DNA of 49,082 nt from Halorussus sp. MSC15.2. GTDB lineage: Archaea; Halobacteriota; Halobacteria; Halobacteriales; Haladaptataceae. Below, piece after piece: positions 23,173-31,840 of this stretch (position 1 is its first letter; each line of letters opens with the position of its first letter). The notes under the pieces were generated by a model. It was not told where the DNA came from and did not search any database. It worked only from the letters and a program-made list of their open reading frames with translations. The stretch is taken from assembly GCF_010747475.1 (NCBI RefSeq), contig NZ_VSLZ01000011.1, positions 1 to 49,082 of the forward strand. The letters run 5' to 3'. Position numbers and translations under genes: made by a program.

Positions 23173-26100
23173 TTAGGTCGTCGATTGGTAGGCCTTCGTC
23201 AGAATCGTTACGTCCTCATCTAACTGGAGTTCGAGTTTGAGAGCGTCGTCGTATCGTTCACTACTTGGTGACCGATACTGGATGCCGCAGTTCTCCAAAC
23301 TGATGGTGGTGTCCGTTTCTGCGAGCTCGTCGATTTGTTGTATCTGCTCATCGGTTGCGTCGTACATGTTAATCCCGATGAGTCCACGGTCGTCCCAGTC
23401 AAGCGTGGCGTAGTTTGCCGCCTGCCGCCGGTCGACGACGCCAGTGATGTTTCGCCGGGTTTCGCGTTCCGTTTTGATTTCGTTCAGTTCTTCTTCCGAG
23501 AGCGGGCGCTTGTGGACGCAGATATCTTCGTCATTCGGGAGTTCAGCCACGAACAGTGACTCCGCCCCTTGAACAGTGATGATATCTAATTGCGTTACTG
23601 CTCGAGTCAACGCCACGTAGAACAGTCGGCGTTCCTCCTCGAGAAGGTAGTCTGCATTTTCCTCTTGGTACTTCTTCGGGGGGTGGTTCACCGGGTCTGT
23701 CCATTTGTCTGGACGGAAGCTCGGGAAATGGCCTTCGATCATCTTCGGGATGATAACGTGCTCTGCCTCGGAACCCTTTGCATCGTGAACAGTTCGAATA
23801 TCAACTTCGTTCGGAAGTTCCCGCTTGAGTTTAGAATAGAAGATGGGGTCACCGCCCATCTGTCGGAGCAGGACTTGCGTCTCATCGGCGGCGTATGGCG
23901 AGTGCCGCATGAGGTTCTTGATTTTCCGAATCATCGAATCGTTTAGCTTGTTGTCGAAGAGGTCGCAACCAAGGTGGTGGACGGTAAGCGGATCACCACC
24001 GGGATGTCCTTTCGGGTCTTTCTCCGTTCGAATCTCGTTATTCTTGATGACAACGTTGCTGGCCTTGACAACAGTATCTGGGCACCGATGATTGGATTCG
24101 AGCGTGCTGTCTGCGTATGCCTCGTAGTTGTCCAATTTGGGGTTCTTATCGCTGAAGACCTCAATCGGAGTGGCGGCAGCTTCCTCGTAGTTGTCGGCCT
24201 CTAAGTGTTCCCCGAAGTCGATGAACAGGTTTGGCCGGGCACCACGGAATCCGAAGATGCTCTGCCAGTCGTCGCCCACTCCGAACACGCGAACCTCATG
24301 GGGTTGCTGAGCGAGTTGTTTGACCATGCTGAATTGCACAGGATTCAGGTCCTGCATTTCGTCTACGAAGACGTGTGTGTAGAGGTGTTCGCTTTCGACT
24401 TTCTCTTCTTCCAAGAGGTCGCGTGTAAGGACGGTTGCAGCGTGGAAGTCCATTTTTTCGACTTTGTCGAAGACTTTCTCGAATTGGCGATAGGCGGCGA
24501 TGGCTAAGTCTGCGAATTCCGGAACTCCCTCCGGGATTTCCTCGTCGTCGTCGATTTCGTCGAGGAATTCCTCGACTTTCTCTTCTGTTTCCTCAGGCGT
24601 CCATTCGCGGACGCGTGCATGTTGGATGAAGTCCTCCACTTTGTCGACAACTTCCCGCTCAAGAACGTTCAGGTCATAGACGTGGTCTTTGAAGTCTTGG
24701 CCGGTGAGACGCGAGGAAGTATCGACTCCGAGGTCTTCCAGTTGGCGTTCGAGTTCGTTCGTAACCTTGTTTTTGAACTGGTCTCTCGTCGTTTTATTCC
24801 AGGCGATAGTGTCGCTCGGTGCCTCCAACAGTTCCTCACCGTCTAATACCACCCCTTCTTTTCCGTCCGGGTCAAACGTCTGCTCCGGATTCGGTGTGAA
24901 CAGGCGCTCGATAGTTTCTGCTCGTTCGCTATTGAGATTCCGATAAAAGGGACGTTCACTCCGTGTTTCTTCGGACGTGCAATACTCGATGTAGATGGTG
25001 TTCCCTTTGGCGGGTTCGACGAGTTGGAAGTCGAGGACGTATGCGCCAGTGGAGGATGGTGCCCAGTCGAGATGGACTTGGTAATCGTAGTCGAGTTCGA
25101 GTGAAGTCAGGTATTGTGCAATTGCTTGGTGAGCGAGGTTCTCTTCCGGTATCGAATCGGTGTCAATGGATTCCCCGCCGACCAATTTCGATTTGCCCGT
25201 GACCGAGTTGTATTTTTGTTCAACTGCGTCGATGTCGTCGGGGTTGTAGTTATCGCGCTTCCAAACCTCCATGAACTCCTCATAGGTCCCTTCATGGGAG
25301 GGGTTAGCTTTGATGTCGCGCCAGATATTGGCCAGTTCAGTCTGTTTGGCTTCCTCGACAAGCAGTTCGATATCGGGGTAATGGGACTCTGCCACGCTTT
25401 TGGCATACGAGTCCATGGTTCGGACATCAACACCGGTAATGTCGAACGTTTCATCCAGTTCTGTCTCCATCTCGTTTGCCCCGTTCCGAGTGAACGTGAA
25501 CGCAAGCAAATCGTCCTCGCTCACGTCGTCGAATTCTTTGAGAAGAAAGTGGACGCGGCGTCCGAAGGTTGTCGTCTTCCCCGTGCCTGCTGCGGCGTTC
25601 ACCCGATTGAAGTTGTCGTTCCGGAATATTGCCTGGAACTGATTATCGGTATGCTCGTGCGCGGGATTGTCGAAGTAACTATTCAGGTCGTCTGCGTGGT
25701 TTTGTTTCATCCGTTCGACCCATTCCTGGTTGAATGCGTCACGGGTTTCGATGAAATCGATAACCGTTTCGAGGCGTTCGGCGACGGTCTCTACGGCTTC
25801 CCTGTCGGTTTCGTTGAGCCCCTCTTTGTGGTTGAGGAATGGTTGGAGACGGTCGTGAGTTTGTGTTGCCTGCTCGTATTGTTGCAGGGCTTCTTGAACG
25901 GTTAGGAAGTCAGTATACTCCTCATTGTAGTTCTCTTGCCACTCAATGAGTTGTTCGCTGATAGTGATGGCACCCGGCGAATCGTCTGCATCGAGGAGAA
26001 CATCGTCCGGGTCAAGATTCTCGACCGGTTTGGTCTTGGATTGATTCTCGGTTCCGCTTGAGGAAAACAGTCCGCGAAGGTACTCCATGATACTCGACAT
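23173..26100 (-). CDS. UvrD/Rep-family superfamily 1 helicase with nuclease-like insert
   Basis: A 975-residue protein. Residues about 168-178 (NAAAGTGKTTT) are the Walker A motif. ADLL-AFTFTRNGANEME is motif Ia. The segment THVFVDEMQDLNPVQFSMVK is motif II (DExQD type). VFGVGDDWQSIFGFRGA is motif III. VDIRTVHDAKGSEAEHVIIP is motif V and RRLFYVALTRAVTQL is motif VI. Between motifs Ia and II is a long insert with LELDYDYQVHLDWAP and VLDFQLVEPAKGNTIYIEYC, resembling the PD-(D/E)XK-like insertion of helicase IV-type enzymes. A TATA-like element lies about 25 bases upstream of ATG 26100. ATP-driven DNA unwinding is firm; a defence or repair role is inferred from its place inside the toxin island. 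Confidence 0.85.
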   Translation of the reverse strand: MSSIMEYLRGLFSSSGTENQSKTKPVENLDPDDVLLDADDSPGAITISEQLIEWQENYNEEYTDFLTVQEALQQYEQATQTHDRLQPFLNHKEGLNETDREAVETVAERLETVIDFIETRDAFNQEWVERMKQNHADDLNSYFDNPAHEHTDNQFQAIFRNDNFNRVNAAAGTGKTTTFGRRVHFLLKEFDDVSEDDLLAFTFTRNGANEMETELDETFDITGVDVRTMDSYAKSVAESHYPDIELLVEEAKQTELANIWRDIKANPSHEGTYEEFMEVWKRDNYNPDDIDAVEQKYNSVTGKSKLVGGESIDTDSIPEENLAHQAIAQYLTSLELDYDYQVHLDWAPSSTGAYVLDFQLVEPAKGNTIYIEYCTSEETRSERPFYRNLNSERAETIERLFTPNPEQTFDPDGKEGVVLDGEELLEAPSDTIAWNKTTRDQFKNKVTNELERQLEDLGVDTSSRLTGQDFKDHVYDLNVLEREVVDKVEDFIQHARVREWTPEETEEKVEEFLDEIDDDEEIPEGVPEFADLAIAAYRQFEKVFDKVEKMDFHAATVLTRDLLEEEKVESEHLYTHVFVDEMQDLNPVQFSMVKQLAQQPHEVRVFGVGDDWQSIFGFRGARPNLFIDFGEHLEADNYEEAAATPIEVFSDKNPKLDNYEAYADSTLESNHRCPDTVVKASNVVIKNNEIRTEKDPKGHPGGDPLTVHHLGCDLFDNKLNDSMIRKIKNLMRHSPYAADETQVLLRQMGGDPIFYSKLKRELPNEVDIRTVHDAKGSEAEHVIIPKMIEGHFPSFRPDKWTDPVNHPPKKYQEENADYLLEEERRLFYVALTRAVTQLDIITVQGAESLFVAELPNDEDICVHKRPLSEEELNEIKTERETRRNITGVVDRRQAANYATLDWDDRGLIGINMYDATDEQIQQIDELAETDTTISLENCGIQYRSPSSERYDDALKLELQLDEDVTILTKAYQSTT

Positions 26101-26334
26101 ATCCGCGTACGATGGTACAATTTTAGATAAATGTTCCCTTACAACTCATCCGCGTTCGGTCAAGTTGGGAAATCGAGAAACTGTGTTCTGTTGACGAGGT
26201 CATGGGAACAATCCCTCGCGTGAACGTCGGTAGAACGCACTATACACGTTCCTAAACGTTCTTCTTCGCGGGTTCACATAGACATAGAATTTATCAGCTT
26301 CAATGAACTGAGTAATTAGCATGTCCGAAATTAA

Positions 26335-26439
26335 TCGGATACCGGAAAAATCACGGCGGTGATTCCCGATGGCGAATCGAGCTTCGTGAAATGGATTAGC
26401 GATAAACAGGACTGGCTTGAGAACATCAAGAATGACTGA
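26335..26439 (+). pseudogene. Orphan toxin C-terminal tail, copy 1
   Basis: After a TAA at 26332-26334 the frame reads SDTGKITAVIPDGESSFVKW then ISDKQDWLENIKND to TGA 26437-26439. This matches the end of the intact toxin (GHIRQVYPKTGDAVHKWIQQ then LGKWEDELESN) in spacing and key residues: G-K/H-I, VIP/VYP, G-x-x-F/V-x-KW and W at the close. The stop overlaps the start of the following immunity-family gene (ATGACTGA). It is the truncated 3' end of a displaced toxin module. Confidence 0.7.
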
Positions 26440-26947
26440 CGACATTCAGGGCCTCATCGAACTGAGCATCAAGTATGACGAAGACTTCGAATAACAGGTT
26501 ACCGGAAATGGTCGTTCGTACAATCCTCTAGCGAATTTGAAAATAAGAGCTGGGGACACAGCTATCTCCGGTCCTGAAAAGGGATACACGGGCGTCTATC
26601 TCTTAAACTTCCTTGGGGAAGCACTTGATGCAGTCAAAAAGATAAGACAGGATGAGAAGAAAATCATCATGACTGGTGATGGTCCTACCTATATTGTATT
26701 CGAATCGAAAAATGAGAACGAAGTGGTCTTCGCCAAGTGTTTCACCAAATCGGGTGCAGAAGAGTCGGAGGAACGACTCTCCATCGAGCCTGAAGTCGTT
26801 GTCAGCAAGCAGGCTCTAATTGAAGAGATACTCCGCTTCTCTACTGAGGCGATAAACAAGATTATTAGCTTGGACCCCAATGTAACGAACCACAATCAAA
26901 TACGGGAATTCCGAGAGCATCTGCAAGAAATAAAGAGCGCTCAGTAA
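26432..26947 (+). pseudogene. Immunity-family paralogue broken by a stop codon
   Basis: The ATG at 26432 overlaps the stop of the orphan toxin tail and gives MTDDIQGLIELSIKYDEDFE. Codon 21 is TAA (26492-26494); the same frame then continues QVTGNGRSYNPLANLKIRAG and stays open to 26947, ending FREHLQEIKSAQ. The N-terminal match (xLIELSIKYDEDFE) to the intact paralogues at 21,644 and 27,162 shows the stop is a mutation. From the next ATG (26537) 136 residues could still be made. The gene is likely inactive. Confidence 0.75.
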
Positions 26948-27058
26948 AGTGGGAATCCCAATCGAAACATCCCCAAAAGCGAATTACCGGCGTAAAAGAA
27001 CGAGCAGACGTAGACAAATAGTTAGTAAAAGCACAATTGTAGAGCCACTAAATTATAG

Positions 27059-27169
27059 TACGATATTGAGAAAGTGGGGGTCGTTATCGGTCACAACGGA
27101 CAAGTGATACCAGCGTATCCCCCAGGTCAAAATGTCCCGAAATGGGATAACGCATGGGAAGATGACTGA
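27059..27169 (+). pseudogene. Orphan toxin C-terminal tail, copy 2
   Basis: The frame YDIEKVGVVIGHNGQVIPAY then PPGQNVPKWDNAWEDD to TGA 27167-27169 matches the intact toxin end (KIRVVIRNGHIRQVYPKTGD, then KW and WED). It is preceded by a TAG stop at 27056-27058, so only the last hairpin and tail remain. The TGA overlaps the ATG of the downstream immunity gene in the same ATGACTGA arrangement as copy 1, so the cassettes appear to be built alike. Confidence 0.7.
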
Positions 27170-27674
27170 CAAAGAGAATATGTTCGAGCTGGTCATTGAT
27201 TACGACGAACAGTTCCACGAACAGGTCCAAAGTGGGGACCCAAACCCATTAGCGGACCTCACAATTAGAGCCGGTGAGTATGACCTGACTGGTGCATCCG
27301 GTGATAGGTTTTATCTTGATGATTATGTATATTTCAACCTACGAAAACAATTGGATGCGATTGAGTCTATCCTCGCCGGAAATAGGAACGAGTTGACATT
27401 TTATAATATTCCTAATGACCTTATTCTTGACCCTGAAAATGCGACTATCTTCGTGTCGCTAGTGAAGTCATCCGGTGAACCCAAAAACGATGCCGTACCC
27501 GAAGATGGTGTCCCAATCACGATGAGAGCCTTTATTGAGGGTGTCGTTAATGCAGCTGAGGAATTCCACGAGAAAGTTATTGAGGTGAATCCAGACCTAG
27601 AGGATAGTGAACAGATGCGGACATTACGTGACCTCATACAGAACGCCAAAGAAAAATTATCCGATATTAATTGA
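27162..27674 (+). CDS. Intact immunity-family paralogue, 170 aa
   Basis: Starts best at ATG 27162 (MTDKENMFELVIDYDEQFHE), overlapping the stop of the orphan toxin tail. The ORF upstream to 27132 is in frame but lies inside the toxin remnant. The protein shows the family layout: xxELVIDYDEQF start, ADLTIRAGEYDLTG, a central YFNLRKQLDAIESIL helix and NPDLEDSEQMRTLRDLIQNA at the end. It is probably a functional immunity protein kept after loss of the matching toxin. Confidence 0.7.
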   Translation: MTDKENMFELVIDYDEQFHEQVQSGDPNPLADLTIRAGEYDLTGASGDRFYLDDYVYFNLRKQLDAIESILAGNRNELTFYNIPNDLILDPENATIFVSLVKSSGEPKNDAVPEDGVPITMRAFIEGVVNAAEEFHEKVIEVNPDLEDSEQMRTLRDLIQNAKEKLSDIN

Positions 27675-27836
27675 ATATATAATGTGTTCATAAATGAAAA
27701 TTGGAATAGATGTGTGGTGGAAGTCTCAATTAGCGTTATAAGATTATCTTGACGGTCCACGGTCGTAGTCGGTGCTTCGTAGAAAATCAAAATATGAGGG
27801 TTGCTCAATCACCGCACTTCACCGAAGTGGTGAGCA

Positions 27837-28151
27837 TCACCAGACTGTCGTTCTGCAACCTCGAAGGCTTCCACAGTCGACTTCACTACCGCCGGAATGT
27901 ATAACCACCCAACGGCTTTCAACAGAGCCTTCCGCCCCGTCCCACTCCGCCGGTTGAATCTGACGAGTTTCCTCGGCAAGGTCACGAATATACGCTTGAA
28001 GTGCGTCCATCTCGTCACGAGCGTCGTCGAGCGTTTTCGCTTTCATCTTCGCCTTAATCTGGTCTTCATCCCATGTTCCGGTTCCCCGCTTGAGTTTCAC
28101 CGTGAGCGAAAAACCGACGTCGCGCCGCTCGATGGACTCCGTCGGTGACAA
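27837..28151 (-). CDS. DUF7389-like small protein (possibly truncated)
   Basis: A 104-residue ORF starting MSPTESIERRDVGFSLTVKL, with KRGTGTWDEDQIKAKMKAKT and LDDARDEMDALQAYIRDLAE. I recall this RDVG-xSLTVKLKRGTGTxDED pattern from a widespread haloarchaeal small-protein family (DUF7389-like). The last 30 residues are not family-like, suggesting a truncation or frameshift after AEWDG. Confidence 0.55.
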   Translation of the reverse strand: MSPTESIERRDVGFSLTVKLKRGTGTWDEDQIKAKMKAKTLDDARDEMDALQAYIRDLAEETRQIQPAEWDGAEGSVESRWVVIHSGGSEVDCGSLRGCRTTVW

Positions 28152-28336
28152 TTCGTCATTGGTCGATTTCGACTCGGTCGCTGCACGAGAAAACGAGTTG
28201 TATTCGAGGGACGACTTCGAGTCCCCCGCACCTCTCAGGGAGTGTAAAACTCACGCGGTCACTCCATCACGGGGTTCACTGACTGCGTAACTGTTCTGCA
28301 CCCAAGAGAAGATAAGACGACGTTTGACATTCACCC

Positions 28337-28625
28337 TCAGAACGCTTTAATTCGGTCGGCTAAGTTCTCAAGAACGCTTGGGAGTACATCCCACTAGTTG
28401 CTTGCGTCCTCTGCATCGTCACCAGGCGTCGTTGCATCTAGCGGTGGATGAAAGTGCGAGCGGGTGTTGTGGCTGTTCGAATGGCGGTCCCATCGACATT
28501 CCCCGTGGTCACCATCGGTGAACTGCACGGAGTAGTGGACGGTGAACTCGTCTGTTTCGTACCACCGAATCTGGAGATACGCCCGGTCGATAGCCGCCGG
28601 AAGTACCCCATATCGTACTCTGCCA
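28337..28625 (-). pseudogene. Decayed haloarchaeal small-protein gene
   Basis: The frame reads PAAIDRAYLQIRWYETDEFT, VHYSVQFTDGDHGECRWDRH, SNSHNTRSHFHPPLDATTPG, then an in-frame TAG (28394-28396) and WDVLPSVLENLADRIKAF to TGA 28337-28339. The ECRWDRHxNxHNxRxHFHPPPDA signature belongs to a common haloarchaeal family that I recall but cannot name with certainty. The first part of the gene and the stop show it is inactive. Confidence 0.6.
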
Positions 28626-28705
28626 CGACGGAACTCGGCGCATAATCTGGCTGGGACACGACCTCAGAGAACCGCTGGTTTCATTCGAGGTGTTGGCTAG
28701 CCCTT

Positions 28706-28790
28706 TGGGTGGCCCCTGGTGGCGGTGACATCCTATGGCTACCTGTCGGTCTCTCAGTTCCAGCGGTAGACACGGACGGGGTGAGCTACG
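28706..28790 (+). repeat. Right copy of the long direct repeat
   Basis: Matches 15620-15713 in the same orientation. It lacks the ten-base insertion present in the left copy. It lies between the small decayed gene and the small membrane-protein gene, at the right edge of the toxin island. Function is unknown. See the findings for why it may mark the island boundary. Confidence 0.75.
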
Positions 28791-28806
28791 CGGAGGAGGA
28801 CATCAA

Positions 28807-28965
28807 TTATCTCCGTCGATTACTCTTGTCTCGTCCGATTTCATAATATATGGGTCCTACGCATAGGTATAGAAAAACCCCGAGAGCTATCATAGTAAGC
28901 ATCCCGTTTCGGGTAAGATAATGGCCCCCATCTGACGCTCCTAATACAACTCCGTATAGAACCAT
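28807..28965 (-). CDS. Small membrane protein, 52 aa
   Basis: ATG 28965 to TAA 28807. The product begins MVLYGVVLGASDGGHYLTRN and continues with a second hydrophobic helix, MLTMIALGVFLYLCVGPIYY, ending in a basic tail (EIGRDKSNRRR). The open frame extends upstream without a start to about 29,027, so it may be an N-terminally truncated protein. Two helices and a basic cytoplasmic tail suggest a membrane protein. No family recognised. Confidence 0.45.
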   Translation of the reverse strand: MVLYGVVLGASDGGHYLTRNGMLTMIALGVFLYLCVGPIYYEIGRDKSNRRR

Positions 28966-29063
28966 AATAAAATAGATATCGACGTATAAAGATACGGAAT
29001 CCTGAGACGTAGATGATGACTCTTCGCTATCCCGTCACACCCAGTAGACGGAAGGCTTGAAGG

Positions 29064-29912
29064 TCAGATGACCAACCGTCCACCCTCGAGATCGAATCCA
29101 TCGAAGCCATCGACACTCCGCTCGGCAGCCCGCTCTTCGAGTTCCTCAAGGTCGACACCTCTTGAACGACCGCTTTTCGATTTCTCGAGGCCGGTTGAAT
29201 CCAACAGGACATCCATCATCCCTCCGAGGGCGATGGACCATCCCCGTTTCTCTGCATGGTCAAGGACCGGATGGGCGTCTGGTGCAACCTTCGAACTGCG
29301 TGGAGACTCCGACGGGTTCTCCTTGATATAGCCGCCGCCATGCTTCGGACAGGTTCCCAGATAGTCTACGTGGCGTTCACTCGGCACCTCACCGGCGAGC
29401 ACCTTCTCCTTGACCGTCTCGAAGTCATCCTGCAACCGCTGTGACCACGTCTCATCCGGTTCCCAGATATCGACCCAGACGACAGGGTAGTCGGCGCGGT
29501 CTTCGCCGACCACGTGAACGTACCAGATGATGAGCATCTTCGAGAGCTTCTTCCGGAGTGCGGGGACGTCCGTCCAATGGTCGGCCTCAGCGATGGCGTT
29601 ATAGTCGACCATGCTGAGGACGAGTCGCTCCTTCGGACGAACCAAATCATCGTCGCCGGTGAGCTTGAGCGGCGTCACCTTGAGCTCGATTCCTGCATCT
29701 GGGAAGTCCGGCTTCGGAGAACTGTTGATGGGAATCCCGAAGTAGCCCTCCTCGATGACATTAGCAGCACCGTGTTTCGACCGAGCGCGCTCGTCATCTG
29801 CCATCCCGAGGATGTCTTCGCTAATCTCCCCGAACGTCTCTCCTAAGAGTACCTTCGCGGCTTCGCTAATCTCTTCTTCTGTTGCATCTTGGCCGATAGG
29901 TTCGAAGTCCAT
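29064..29912 (-). CDS. MutH/Sau3AI-family restriction endonuclease 1
   Basis: A 282-residue protein starting MDFEPIGQDATEEEISEAAK. It carries the MutH/Sau3AI catalytic pattern D-x6-E-x-K at D69, E76, K78 (PDFPDAGIELKVTPLK), almost the same positions as D70, E77, K79 of E. coli MutH. Downstream lies VLSMVDYNAIAEADHW and LSKMLIIWYVHVVG. It is paralogous to the protein at 33792 (shared start P-IG-x-DA-x-x-E-I-x-x-A-x-x-x-LLG-x-T-x-GEI). It ends the minus-strand unit downstream of methyltransferase 1, 124 bases away. Recognition sequence cannot be read from the sequence; Sau3AI-type enzymes often cut GATC-like sites. Confidence 0.8.
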   Translation of the reverse strand: MDFEPIGQDATEEEISEAAKVLLGETFGEISEDILGMADDERARSKHGAANVIEEGYFGIPINSSPKPDFPDAGIELKVTPLKLTGDDDLVRPKERLVLSMVDYNAIAEADHWTDVPALRKKLSKMLIIWYVHVVGEDRADYPVVWVDIWEPDETWSQRLQDDFETVKEKVLAGEVPSERHVDYLGTCPKHGGGYIKENPSESPRSSKVAPDAHPVLDHAEKRGWSIALGGMMDVLLDSTGLEKSKSGRSRGVDLEELEERAAERSVDGFDGFDLEGGRLVI

Positions 29913-30036
29913 CTTCTTTGACCCATCGTACCGGTCTCATCACCGGGTTTTGAACCCCTAGGTGATAGACCTGAACAATTGTATCACTTGCATTAAATCC
30001 TGGACGTAAACTGTAGGTACTGATGAGTAAGAGGGC

Positions 30037-31287
30037 TTATCCAGAATTCATCTGGGCGAAGGCGTGGGAGGTCTCCATCTCGGGGTCCTGGTTGAGCGTC
30101 CTCCCCATCTGCTCAATCAGCCCCACCACCAACGCGTTCCCCATGCAGGTATATCGCCAGTTCTCGGGCATTCCTGTGTCCGTCCATCCATCGGGGAAGT
30201 CCATGAGACGTTCGACCTCGATAGGGGTTAGGATACGGAGGTCGCCAGTCGCCGGGTCCTCAACGACGTGTTTCTCTCGTCCTGGCGAGGTCGTTCCTTC
30301 GCTGGTCAAGAGAGTCCGGGATGGGCGATCGAGCGGATCGGGGAACGGAATCGCCCCCTCGCTAAACGTGTACTCGTATCCCTCGTCGGTCACCCGTTCC
30401 TCCTCCTTCGAACCCTTCATGTACTCCCATCGTTCAATCTCATCCTCTGAGAGGTAGTACTTCTCAGGGACACCGCCAGTCTCGAGAACGTCACCGAGCG
30501 TCGTCTCCCACTCACTCTCAGGGTCGACATCCCGTGTCCAAACATCACCATCGACCATCGCACCGGACTTCTTGAAGTGGAACTCGAAGCTCTCGCTCGT
30601 CTCCTTCGGGTCACCGAGCAGGGAGGCGTCAGGGTTCCGCGCGACCGGGAACTGTTGTTGCTGGCGGTTGTCTACCGGAAACTCCCGGGGGAAGAACCCC
30701 CGACGGGTGAAGTAGTTCGGCTGGTCACCGTGTGATTCCAGCCAACCTCCCCACTCGGTGTCTCGACGCGCACCGAAGATGAAGACGCGTCGTCTTTTCG
30801 TCGGGTACCCGTAGTCGGCGGCGTTGATGACCCGCCATTCGACGTTGTAGCCGATATCGTGGAGGCAGTGAAGAAGAACACCGAAGTCGCGACCACGCTG
30901 TTCGGTCGGTGACCGAAGGAGTCGATTCACATTCTCCAGGAGGAGATACCGTGGGCGTTTCTGCCGCGCGATACGTTCTATATCCCACCAGAGCGCACCC
31001 TTCTCCCCTTCGATACCCTCCGCCCCGGTTTGGGCCACCGAGTAGTCCTGGCAGGGGAACCCACCGACCAGCAACTCATGGTCCGGGACCTCGGTCTCGT
31101 CAATCTCCTTGATGTCCACGTTGGTGTGGTTATCATCACCAAATTGACTGGCATAACAGTTGGAGGCGTGCTGGGCCTGGATGCTAGGCTCCCACTGGTT
31201 ACTCCAGATGACCTCGTGCCCAGCCTCCTCAAGTCCAAGTCGGAAACCCCCAACGCCAGCGAACAGTTCGACGACCTCAAGTCCCAT
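30037..31287 (-). CDS. dcm: DNA cytosine-5 methyltransferase 1
   Basis: ATG 31287 gives MGLEVVELFAGVGGFRLGLE, motif I of C5 methyltransferases. Motif IV is GGFPCQDYS (catalytic Cys about residue 82), motif VI is LLLENVNRLLRSP, motif VIII is GYPTKRRRVFIFG, motif IX is ILTPIEVERLMDFPDGWTD, and motif X is MGNALVVGLIEQMG. The upstream in-frame extension (to 31422) lacks motif support. About 416 residues, a normal length. It transfers methyl to cytosine at its target and protects host DNA from its partner nuclease. It pairs with the nuclease at 29064 on the same strand. The gene symbol follows family usage. Confidence 0.85.
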   Translation of the reverse strand: MGLEVVELFAGVGGFRLGLEEAGHEVIWSNQWEPSIQAQHASNCYASQFGDDNHTNVDIKEIDETEVPDHELLVGGFPCQDYSVAQTGAEGIEGEKGALWWDIERIARQKRPRYLLLENVNRLLRSPTEQRGRDFGVLLHCLHDIGYNVEWRVINAADYGYPTKRRRVFIFGARRDTEWGGWLESHGDQPNYFTRRGFFPREFPVDNRQQQQFPVARNPDASLLGDPKETSESFEFHFKKSGAMVDGDVWTRDVDPESEWETTLGDVLETGGVPEKYYLSEDEIERWEYMKGSKEEERVTDEGYEYTFSEGAIPFPDPLDRPSRTLLTSEGTTSPGREKHVVEDPATGDLRILTPIEVERLMDFPDGWTDTGMPENWRYTCMGNALVVGLIEQMGRTLNQDPEMETSHAFAQMNSG

Positions 31288-31289
31288 TC

Positions 31290-31640
31290 TGGATGGGCCA
31301 ATGTGAGACCGGGAATTGAATCTATCGCATTCTTCCACCAGGGTATCTGAAGCATGAACTGTTCCCCAATATGCCAATACAAGGCCATCTCCTCGAATTT
31401 CCGACGAGCGGCGTTGGTCCATGCTGTTAGTATACCTTCTACGGGGTCTTCGTGCTCACTCAGATGCGAAAACCAAAGCATCTCGTCCGAGATAATTTGG
31501 TCAACCCGGCGCTTTGACCTATCGCGACGAAACTTCACCTTCTCTTTCAGTTCAGCCTGCTGCTGGCTGTACTCCGCATGTTCCTCGGCGTGGCACTTCG
31601 GCGGCAAGGAGTACTCTGCTGCAAACCCCTTTGTTCGGTC
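31290..31640 (-). pseudogene. Truncated coding remnant upstream of methyltransferase 1
   Basis: A minus-strand frame after a TAA reads NALDRTKGFAAEYSLPPKCH, HAEYSQQQAELKEKVKFRRD, RVDQIISDEMLWFSHLSEHE, EGILTAWTNAARRKFEEMAL and WHIGEQFMLQIPWWKNAIDS. The composition is clearly coding. There is no ATG near the beginning (a TTG at 31607 is possible), and downstream of about 31,285 the frame continues out of frame into methyltransferase 1, so the gene is probably a fragment of a larger lost one. No family recognised. Confidence 0.45.
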
Positions 31641-31840
31641 AAGCGCATTCTGCCTATATTACGCTCCGAAGTAGTGACTTCCGTCCCCCTGTTGTACCCT
31701 AAGATCCCGAGATATCGTCTTGTAATCGGGGAAACCATGAGGGAATATTCGGGAGATGGTCCTCCATGAATGGATGTATCAGCCATCCTCCAGACGAGGG
31801 GATCGAAAGCTCTTTATCAAGGGAGTGAGGAAGCCGTACC

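Noticed and set aside
27401-27808. Minus-strand ORF opposite the third immunity gene
   Set aside because: The plus-strand frame matches the immunity family; this is its shadow.
30978-31607. 209-residue ORF overlapping methyltransferase 1
   Set aside because: Only the part upstream of 31,285 has coding character; the rest is the antiparallel-frame shadow of the methyltransferase.
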